Below are positions 40,994-45,935 of a stretch of DNA of 45,935 nucleotides, one piece after another; the first letter of the stretch is position 1; every line of letters begins with the position of its first letter. The position numbers and the translations under genes are program-made. The DNA is taken from NCBI RefSeq assembly GCF_001591585.1, contig NZ_BCVE01000029.1, forward strand, positions 1 to 45,935. Direction: 5' to 3'. The notes below the pieces were generated by a model. That model saw only the letters and a list, made by a program, of their open reading frames with translations. It was not told the DNA's origin and ran no database searches. This DNA comes from Niallia circulans NBRC 13626 (GTDB taxonomy: Bacteria > Bacillota > Bacilli > Bacillales > Cytobacillaceae).

Positions 40994-41000
40994 GCTTTTT
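40983..41000 (+). terminator. Small terminator before lysis genes
   Basis: AAGCC-GAATA-GGCTT overlapping the stop, followed by TTTTATTTT. Short stem, probably partial. Confidence 0.55.
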
Positions 41001-41027
41001 TATTTTCGGAAAATAGGGGGAAGGAAA

Positions 41028-41426
41028 GTGGAAAGATTAGATGTTTTTTTCAAATTAGTAGTAACAGCATTTGGAGGTATCACAGGTTATTTATTTGGAG
41101 GATGGTCGCCATTGGTTGGGATTTTATTAACATTTATAATTATAGATTATGCAACTGGATTAATCGCAGCGGGTTATAATGGCCAGCTTTCAAGTAAAAT
41201 CGGCTTTCGGGGTATCGCTAAAAAAGTAATGATATTCTTCATTGTCGCTGTTGCTCATCTTTCTGACAAAGCAATCGGAACAGATAGTATGCTTATGCAG
41301 GCAGTTATTTGGTTTTATTTAGCTAATGAGGTAATTTCCATAATTGAAAATGCTGGGAAAATCGGAGTAGGAGTACCAGATCAGATTAAGAATCTAGTAG
41401 AGGTATTAAGAAATAAGGGGAAATAA
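41028..41426 (+). CDS. Holin (phage holin family 4-like)
   Basis: 132 residues, GTG start after AGGGGGAAGG. Three or four membrane helices: AFGGITGYLFGGWSPLVGIL (14-33), LTFIIIDYATGLIAA (35-49), VMIFFIVAVAHLSDKAI (69-85) and LMQAVIWFYLANEVISII (90-107). The IDYATGLIAAGYNGQLSSKIGFRGIAKK loop is a hallmark of the Phage_holin_4 (Cph1/TcdE-type) family. It permeabilises the membrane to release the lysozyme encoded next. Confidence 0.9.
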   Translation: MERLDVFFKLVVTAFGGITGYLFGGWSPLVGILLTFIIIDYATGLIAAGYNGQLSSKIGFRGIAKKVMIFFIVAVAHLSDKAIGTDSMLMQAVIWFYLANEVISIIENAGKIGVGVPDQIKNLVEVLRNKGK

Positions 41427-41460
41427 GAGTGGCTTAACAGCTGCTCTTATTTATTTTTAT
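41421..41460 (+). terminator. Hairpin between holin and endolysin
   Basis: AAATAAGAG/CTCTTATTT stem with inner GCT/AGC pairing, followed by ATTTTTAT. Possible partial terminator within the lysis cassette. Confidence 0.6.
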
Positions 41461-41478
41461 AAAAACGGAGGAATGAAA

Positions 41479-42321
41479 ATGAAATTATCAAACAATGGAC
41501 TTGCGTTGATTAAAAGCTTTGAAGGTGTACGTCTAACTGCATATAAAGCAGTTTCAACGGAAAAACATTGGACAATCGGTTATGGCCACTATGGTCCTGA
41601 TGTAAAACAAAATATGAAAATTACACAAGCACAAGCAGATGCATATCTAAAATCAGATGTTGCACGGTTTGAGAAGGCAGTAAACGAAAATGTAAAAGTA
41701 CCACTTAATCAAAATCAATTTGATGCGCTTGTATCATTTACTTATAATTGTGGTGAAGGTGCATTACAAAGAAGTACTTTGCTTGAATTACTAAATCAAG
41801 GGAAATATGAAGAAGCAGCTGATCAATTTGATGTATGGATAAAATCAGGAAATAAAGTATTAAACGGATTGGTTAAAAGAAGAGCGAAAGAGAAGGAATT
41901 ATTTCTTAAAGACCTTCCAGAAGAGAAAGTGGAAAAGCCAAAGAAAACAACTTCTTCTACAAAAGAAAATGTAAAAACTTATCAAGTGACTAAACAGCAT
42001 AACGGTTATGCTACTGCAGCAGATGCTAAGTCTAAGAAAGATAAAAAGACAACCGTACCAAAAGGCAAGTACTATGTCTTTAATGAATCCCAAGGCATGA
42101 TTAATGTCACAACTAAAAAAGGGGTGCCAGGTAGCTGGATTAATCCTTCTGAAACTACTGCCAAAGCAACTAAGTCGGATTATCATATTGTGAAGAATAA
42201 TGAAAACCTTACTAAGATTGCTAAGAAATATAAAACATCAGTAGCGGCAATACAAAAGTTAAATCCTAGTATTAAAAACCCTAATTTAATCTATCCAAAA
42301 CAAAAAATCCGCATAAAATAA
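41479..42321 (+). CDS. Endolysin: GH24 lysozyme with SH3-like and LysM domains
   Basis: 280 residues from the ATG at 41479, 7 nt after GGAGG; an ATG two codons earlier is too close. Residues 7-140 are a T4-type lysozyme: SFEGVRLTAYKAVSTEKHWTIGYGHYG with catalytic E15, the Thr of WTIGYGH, and ALVSFTYNCGEGAL. The usual second residue (Asp/Cys) is Ala24. A linker is followed by an SH3-like region (about 155-220) and LysM (DYHIVKNNENLTKIAKKY... PKQKIRIK, 233-280) binding peptidoglycan. No signal peptide, so it needs the holin. Confidence 0.92.
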   Translation: MKLSNNGLALIKSFEGVRLTAYKAVSTEKHWTIGYGHYGPDVKQNMKITQAQADAYLKSDVARFEKAVNENVKVPLNQNQFDALVSFTYNCGEGALQRSTLLELLNQGKYEEAADQFDVWIKSGNKVLNGLVKRRAKEKELFLKDLPEEKVEKPKKTTSSTKENVKTYQVTKQHNGYATAADAKSKKDKKTTVPKGKYYVFNESQGMINVTTKKGVPGSWINPSETTAKATKSDYHIVKNNENLTKIAKKYKTSVAAIQKLNPSIKNPNLIYPKQKIRIK

Positions 42322-42371
42322 TACGGATGGATATAAAAAATAGTTATACAGCATGATTATCTCACACACGA

Positions 42372-42406
42372 GCCCTTCTCTTTAGTGAGAAGGGCCTTGT
42401 AATTTT
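42372..42406 (+). terminator. Terminator of lysis operon
   Basis: GCCCTTCTC/GAGAAGGGC perfect 9-bp stem with 6-nt loop, followed by CTTGTAATTTTT. The end of late transcription. Confidence 0.85.
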
Positions 42407-42475
42407 TAACAATAATTTTCTTTTTGAATAATTTATTACATGATAAGATAAGATTACTTATAAGGTGGTGGTTAG

Positions 42476-42676
42476 ATGTTGTATAAGAAAACCGAAAAAA
42501 TATATAAAGATACATTTAGCGATATGAAAAAACTCAATCAAGAATATGAGAATTTAGCGAATAAAAATAAGGAAAAATCTATTGAAATTAGAGAAAGTAT
42601 TAAAACTAATTCAGACTTGTTTGCTATGAAAAAGAAATCTAGAGAAAGCTTATTTGATGTTATTCATAAAAAATAG
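42476..42676 (+). CDS. Small helical protein at right end
   Basis: 66 residues, ATG after AAGGTGGTGG. Entirely charged helix (KTEKIYKDTFSDMKKLNQEYENL... KSRESLFDVIHKK), coiled-coil-like, no family. Its end overlaps the convergent DUF6414-like gene by 17 bp. It lies just beyond the lysis terminator, so it has its own promoter or read-through. Function unknown. Confidence 0.55.
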   Translation: MLYKKTEKIYKDTFSDMKKLNQEYENLANKNKEKSIEIRESIKTNSDLFAMKKKSRESLFDVIHKK

Positions 42677-43613
42677 CGATAGGAGTTACTAAATAATCTC
42701 CACTTTTTAATATATTAAAAGAACCAAGCATTACATCGAACATGAATTCAGGTACGATATCTAAATTTTCTGGAGAAAAATCAAATTTTTCCTCAATTTT
42801 AGTTGATACCTTTTTCTTATTCCCAATAACTCTGGCTAGAATTGTAACTTTTCTTTTTTTATCAGGACGAAGATAAAGAGCTTCAGAAGATATTCGTAAT
42901 GAATTTTTATTTATGATACCAAGTACATTATTAGTTTTAATAATTGAAAGGTTTCCTAAGGTTTTAGAAAAATATCCACTGACTACATTAATTAACTTAA
43001 ATCCCTTTATAGCAGCCTCAGTTCCTAAGTCCTCATTTATAACATTTAAAGCCCACTCTTTTTTTTCTCTTTCAGCAACCGTTGGATTTTTTTTCTTAAT
43101 GATTCTTTGAGCTTCTAATAAGTCTTTTTCGGAATAGTTTTGTGACATCATAAAACGTAAGCTTTCAAGATCAATCATATTATTTATCATTTCAAAATCA
43201 TAATAATTAAATGGAGCTGTAAAAAGTGAAATATCACCTTCGACAGTACTATCGATTTCCTTAATTAACTCTTTTTCTTTTAATTTCTCAATAAGCAAAA
43301 CGATAGAGTAATCATGAAATGCTTTATTTAAAATGTCTTTTTGGCTATCCAGAAAAGATTTTGATTCTACAGATGTTTCATTCCCATTATTACCAATGTT
43401 AGCTCCTAAAGAAACGTTGAAGCCAGGTAACGCATTAGTTCCAGTAGAGGCAGAAGCGTTGATACCTGCACTTTTTCCACGTGAAGTTTGTTGTCCAGCA
43501 GATTCTATTTGTTGTTCCCATTGCTCATGAGAAAAATTATTAATGATCCCTTTATCAATTTGAGCAATAAGAGAATTCATTAAATCTGTATCCAAGTATA
43601 ATATTTCTTTCAT
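42660..43613 (-). CDS. DUF6414-like protein
   Basis: 317 residues, CAGGAGGGT site. The start KEILYLDTDLMNSLIAQIDKGI matches what I know of DUF6414 proteins of Firmicutes. A Gly/Ser/Ala-rich segment (ASASTGTNALPGFNVSLGANIGNNG, 50-75) is followed by helices (LEAQRIIKKKNPTVAEREKKEW) and a C-terminal strand-rich domain. Reverse-strand cargo between lysis and SOS genes. DUF6414 proteins occur in mobile elements and have been suggested as defence-related, but no activity is shown here. Confidence 0.65.
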   Translation of the reverse strand: MKEILYLDTDLMNSLIAQIDKGIINNFSHEQWEQQIESAGQQTSRGKSAGINASASTGTNALPGFNVSLGANIGNNGNETSVESKSFLDSQKDILNKAFHDYSIVLLIEKLKEKELIKEIDSTVEGDISLFTAPFNYYDFEMINNMIDLESLRFMMSQNYSEKDLLEAQRIIKKKNPTVAEREKKEWALNVINEDLGTEAAIKGFKLINVVSGYFSKTLGNLSIIKTNNVLGIINKNSLRISSEALYLRPDKKRKVTILARVIGNKKKVSTKIEEKFDFSPENLDIVPEFMFDVMLGSFNILKSGDYLVTPIAIFYE

Positions 43614-43755
43614 TTGTACCCTCCTGAAATTTTTATTTATTATAGGTTATAATTTACAACAAAAATACAATTATTGCTATTTTTTGAGAATAATAGACAA
43701 ATGTTTATCTTGTCATTTCGTGAACAGAAAGGAATTTACTTCCACAATAAAGAAA

Positions 43756-43776
43756 CCTCCTTAGTATGAAAGGAGG
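43756..43776 (+). promoter_or_regulatory. Hairpin hiding the ribosome site of the 47-residue gene
   Basis: CCTCCTT (43756-43762) pairs perfectly with AAGGAGG (43770-43776), the ribosome site of the next frame. The 7-bp stem has a 7-nt loop. Translation would require opening by a ribosome, protein or RNA. Confidence 0.55.
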
Positions 43777-43782
43777 GATAAA

Positions 43783-43926
43783 ATGACCGACTATGAAATA
43801 TTGCTAATGCTGAAAGAACAGTACGAATCCACACAAGACTCCTCAAATTTAAAACTTCTAATCGATACCTTCTTAGATAACTTTCCTGTGATTAATCCAA
43901 ATGATGATGTAAAAAATAATAATTAA
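43783..43926 (+). CDS. Micro-ORF under ribosome-site hairpin, 47 residues
   Basis: ATG at 43783, 6 nt after AAGGAGGG. Acidic helical peptide (MTDYEILLMLKEQYESTQDS... ending NPNDDVKNNN). Overlaps the convergent gene 43892-44254 by 35 bp. No family recognised. The unusual hairpin around its ribosome site supports regulated translation. Confidence 0.5.
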   Translation: MTDYEILLMLKEQYESTQDSSNLKLLIDTFLDNFPVINPNDDVKNNN

Positions 43927-44254
43927 GCAGCTTTTCTGTGTTATTCCGTAAGTTGTCATTAAAGTATCTATGCACCTCATGGTACCCGCTAAAATAGAAA
44001 TTGTACTCGGTAAAATACCCGTCGTTCTCTCCCTTTGTTAGTTTCCACTTATTCTTATACATCTTTGTTTTATTTTCACGCATGTCCTTTTGAACTTTTT
44101 TCATTGTATGTTCAATTAAGTTTATATAGACTTGCCTAAGCTTAAAGGGAGCTGCATTAGCAACTTTTAAATCACGATCAAGCACAGTCAACAACATTGG
44201 AAAGTATATAGCATTTTCGAATATGTTTCTTTCTTCTTCGGTTAGTCTGCTCAT
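43892..44254 (-). CDS. Protein co-transcribed with YolD-like gene
   Basis: 120 residues. LTEEERNIFENAIYFPMLLTVLDRDLKV and PFKLRQVYINLIEHTMKKVQKDM form helices; the C-terminus (FYFSGYHEVHRYFNDNLRNNTEKLLNYYFLHHHLD) is aromatic and His-rich. It follows the YolD-like gene by 14 bp on the same strand, under an SOS promoter. Proteins of this look occur beside YolD genes in Bacillus, with no known function. Confidence 0.65.
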   Translation of the reverse strand: MSRLTEEERNIFENAIYFPMLLTVLDRDLKVANAAPFKLRQVYINLIEHTMKKVQKDMRENKTKMYKNKWKLTKGENDGYFTEYNFYFSGYHEVHRYFNDNLRNNTEKLLNYYFLHHHLD

Positions 44255-44268
44255 ATGCTCTGCTCCGT

Positions 44269-44598
44269 TTATACTTTTTCAACATCCACTAACTTTCTAA
44301 AAGAGATGTAATGAATTTGATTATTTTCATCCTGGATACGTAGCTGGTTGTTTAAATAATCTATGTAAACAGTGCGGCCAATCAAAGTATCTATGTAACC
44401 ATTATTATATAGACTGTATTTTAGCAGCTGATTATATTCCATAGCTTCATGGATCAATATATCTATATCATTCAACTTGTCTTCGTCTAATGTAGGTTGT
44501 GCAATCTTATTTTGGCTCTCAATAACTTCTTTTACTCCTGCAACATGTTCAGGCAGCATCATCGCTACCCACTTTTTCGTACCCCGGTCTTTTAACAT
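44269..44598 (-). CDS. YolD-like protein under LexA control
   Basis: 109 residues. DRGTKKWVAMMLPEHVAGVKEV at 3-24 is the YolD family signature, and the C-terminal YIDYLNNQLRIQDENNQIHYISFRKLVDVEKV its beta domain. YolD-like genes usually stand next to a Y-family polymerase (UvrX/YqjW type) and are part of the SOS response. Here no polymerase gene is present in the operon. GGAGATGGGG ribosome site. Promoter with an internal LexA box lies directly upstream. Confidence 0.85.
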   Translation of the reverse strand: MLKDRGTKKWVAMMLPEHVAGVKEVIESQNKIAQPTLDEDKLNDIDILIHEAMEYNQLLKYSLYNNGYIDTLIGRTVYIDYLNNQLRIQDENNQIHYISFRKLVDVEKV

Positions 44599-44624
44599 AT
44601 CCCCATCTCCTTTTCGATAGGATA

Positions 44625-44653
44625 ATTATATAAGAACAATTGTTCTATTTCAA
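44625..44653 (-). promoter_or_regulatory. SOS promoter of leftward YolD-like operon
   Basis: Minus strand TTGAAA (44653-44648), 17-bp spacer, TATAAT (44630-44625). The LexA-type dyad GAACAATTGTTC (44634-44645) lies inside the spacer, so LexA binding blocks RNA polymerase. Confidence 0.85.
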
Positions 44654-44655
44654 TG

Positions 44656-44684
44656 TTGTTTTCGAACGGACGTTCGCATATAAT
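44656..44684 (+). promoter_or_regulatory. SOS promoter of rightward WYL/YolD-like operon
   Basis: TTGTTT (44656-44661), 17-bp spacer, TATAAT (44679-44684). CGAACGGACGTTCG (44663-44676) matches the Bacillus LexA box (CGAAC-N4-GTTCG) perfectly and fills the spacer. Confidence 0.87.
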
Positions 44685-44705
44685 ATCCAAAAGGGAGTCT
44701 AACTG

Positions 44706-44924
44706 ATGAAAGGTTTACTTAAAAGAGCTGTTATGAATGGTGAAGTTTTAGAAATGATTTATCTAAATACAAAAGAAGAAATTAGTCAACGTAGGATTAA
44801 AGTCATCAAACTTAATGAAGAATCGTTTAGTGCTTACTGCTTTACTCGTAATCAGCAACGTACTTTTAAGATAAGTAATATTTTATCGGTTGGACCAGTA
44901 CGGACAGTAAGGAGAGGTGCATAA
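44706..44924 (+). CDS. Minimal WYL-domain protein
   Basis: 72 residues. LLKRAVMNGEVLEMIYLNTKE, RRIKVIKLNEESFSAYCF, TRNQQRTFKISNILSVGPV follow the order of the WYL domain (ligand-sensing beta domain of many bacterial regulators), without any DNA-binding part. Under a perfect LexA box. Two bp from the next YolD-like gene, AGGGAG ribosome site. May bind nucleic-acid or nucleotide ligands during SOS, by family analogy. Confidence 0.7.
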   Translation: MKGLLKRAVMNGEVLEMIYLNTKEEISQRRIKVIKLNEESFSAYCFTRNQQRTFKISNILSVGPVRTVRRGA

Positions 44925-44926
44925 TT

Positions 44927-45187
44927 ATGACGTTAACAAAACCTAAGAAGGTTAAAAAGCCATCAAGACCAAGCCGAGACGAGTTTGAATTAGAGGAACT
45001 TGCCAATACTTTAACAGAAGCATTAGAGGATAAAGCTGAACTTAGATTAACTGTATGGAAGAGAGAAGATCCTGTAAGAGGTAAAGTAGTTAAAATGGAT
45101 GGTAATACTAAATTAATTCATATAGAGAATTTCTCAGAAACAATTAAAGTGCCTTTTATGGATATTTTATTTGCTCAGAGATTTTAA
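44927..45187 (+). CDS. Second YolD-like protein
   Basis: 86 residues, GGAGAGG site in the preceding gene. A basic Pro-rich start (KPKKVKKPSRPSRDEFELEELANTL) and C-terminal VWKREDPVRGKVVKMDGNTKLIHIENFSETIKVPFMDIL, which resembles the YolD beta domain. Co-transcribed with the WYL gene and SOS-regulated. Function unknown. Confidence 0.65.
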   Translation: MTLTKPKKVKKPSRPSRDEFELEELANTLTEALEDKAELRLTVWKREDPVRGKVVKMDGNTKLIHIENFSETIKVPFMDILFAQRF

Positions 45188-45215
45188 AAGCCCAACTCAT
45201 ATGAGAAAGGCTTTT
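45186..45215. terminator. Terminator between convergent genes
   Basis: AAAAGCC/GGCTTTT arms with an inner CTCATATGAG palindrome, followed by ATTATTAT on the plus strand. Serves the SOS operon and probably the leftward lipoprotein gene. Confidence 0.65.
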
Positions 45216-45234
45216 ATTATTATATATAAAACGT

Positions 45235-45798
45235 TTATTTAATATTAAAATTTTGTTCGCCTAATTTATCGCCACCCAATCCTTGTGTAGCTATTAATGT
45301 TACAGGAGTTTCTAAATCATCTAATTCATAAGCTACCGCGTTTTTAACTGTTCCATTTTTTTTAATTGTTTCTAGTTGAGAATCAAGGAATTGATCATCT
45401 GGAAGCCCGCCAACTTCAAGAGTATTAACTGAATTAGTATTATTATCTTGTACTGCTTCGAATACTGCCATCCATCCAGTAGTTGGATCAATATCTTTAT
45501 CACTTAAATTAGTTGTTTCATACCAAATTGCAAATACAGGTTTTTCTCCATATTCATTTCCTTTTTCACCCGGTTGAATAACTTTAGTCTCTGTGATTTT
45601 GATTTTTAAATCAACTAATTTTGCCTCATTATCTTTAAAATAGACTTCATTATTCGTCTCTTTTTCTTCACTTGTATTTACTGTAGTTTCCTTTTTATTT
45701 CCAGATTCAGAACTTTTTTTCGTTCCTTCTTCTTGATTTCCGCAACCTACTATTAAAGATAGTGTCAACGCAGGAATTAATATTAAAATTTTTTTCAT
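45235..45798 (-). CDS. DUF5067-like lipoprotein
   Basis: 187 residues, AGGGGGAAATTC site. A signal peptide with lipobox (LSLIVGC, Cys19) anchors it on the outer membrane face. A Ser/Glu/Lys-rich spacer (20-50) is followed by a beta domain (EAKLVDLKIKITETKVIQPG, VFAIWYETTNLSDKDIDPTTGWM, NNTNSVNTLEVGGLPDDQFLDSQ) typical of DUF5067. These occur on chromosomes and prophages. It could be lysogenic conversion cargo or the first host gene, and the prophage boundary cannot be placed. Confidence 0.8.
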   Translation of the reverse strand: MKKILILIPALTLSLIVGCGNQEEGTKKSSESGNKKETTVNTSEEKETNNEVYFKDNEAKLVDLKIKITETKVIQPGEKGNEYGEKPVFAIWYETTNLSDKDIDPTTGWMAVFEAVQDNNTNSVNTLEVGGLPDDQFLDSQLETIKKNGTVKNAVAYELDDLETPVTLIATQGLGGDKLGEQNFNIK

Positions 45799-45887
45799 TG
45801 AATTTCCCCCTGATTTTTTCTACTAAGTAACAAATATTTTACAGTTTAAGTGGAAATATTACTACATTTTCGACAAAATTAGACAAT

Positions 45888-45921
45888 GAAAAATAATTAA
45901 AAAGACCCAAATCATTTGGGT
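45888..45921 (-). terminator. Terminator of a leftward gene beyond the window
   Basis: ACCCAAAT-C-ATTTGGGT (45905-45921) forms a stem, and the minus strand continues with TCTTTTTAATTATTTTT. It ends a leftward gene whose body is outside the right edge. 45799-45887 shows no gene. Confidence 0.7.
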
Positions 45922-45935
45922 AGGGCTGCGTTATT

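Noticed and set aside
1-45935. CRISPR arrays, tRNA genes, insertion sequences
   Set aside because: No regularly spaced repeats, cloverleaf sequences or transposase-like proteins were seen.

Overview
The window is almost entirely a siphovirus-type prophage of a low-GC Gram-positive host, most likely a Bacillaceae member. The composition is AT-rich, Shine-Dalgarno (SD) sites are strong AGGAGG/GGAGGT types, starts are often TTG or GTG, and LexA boxes are of the Bacillus GAAC-N4-GTTC type. Early proteins resemble the B. subtilis skin/PBSX set (YqaI, YqaJ, YqaK/RecT, XtrA, an Xpf-like regulator, XtmA/XtmB-like terminase). The portal, minor capsid, Minor_capsid_1/2/3, Gp15 and Dit/Tal order matches the Listeria A118 / Bacillus siphovirus type. 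No integrase, tRNA, rRNA, CRISPR array or att site can be identified inside the window.

Layout. 142-2441 (-): three overlapping or adjacent genes (403-aa unknown, 137-aa HTH/zinc-knuckle-like, 252-aa PD-(D/E)XK nuclease-like) form a candidate defence cassette downstream of the lysogeny genes, where an integrase is often found. 2507-4029: lysogeny switch with an ImmA-like peptidase, a CI-type repressor and a Cro-like protein, and five copies of a 15-bp operator. 4054-12555: early genes, including an ORF6N/ORF6C antirepressor, YqaJ and RecT recombination proteins, HNH nuclease, DnaD-like replication initiator with iteron-like repeats, DUF1064 nuclease-like protein, a protein with a sliding-clamp-binding tail, and a beta-class DNA methylase behind an RNA hairpin pair. 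12654-20774: accessory-rich stretch with two reverse-strand VOC/glyoxalase-fold genes, a D12-class adenine methylase, related reverse-strand membrane microproteins, a putative ArpU/RinA-like regulator followed by a promoter-terminator unit, a Gly/Trp repeat protein, XtrA, an arginase-like UPF0489 protein, a sigma-like regulator and a frameshifted membrane gene. 21189-40993: packaging, head and tail genes, interrupted only by a reverse-strand zinc-ribbon gene. 41028-42321: holin and LysM-containing lysozyme. 42476-45798: right-end cargo with a DUF6414-like protein, an SOS-controlled divergent pair of YolD-like operons, and a DUF5067-like lipoprotein.

Working together: the repressor should hold rightward early transcription through the operator array. 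ImmA-like cleavage or the ORF6N antirepressor would relieve it. YqaJ/RecT and the DnaD-like protein handle recombination and replication, and the two regulators plausibly switch on the packaging-to-lysis operon. Most non-core genes are on the opposite strand with their own RBS and terminators, the usual signature of separately expressed cargo (morons). The most likely undescribed system is the left-end three-gene cassette.
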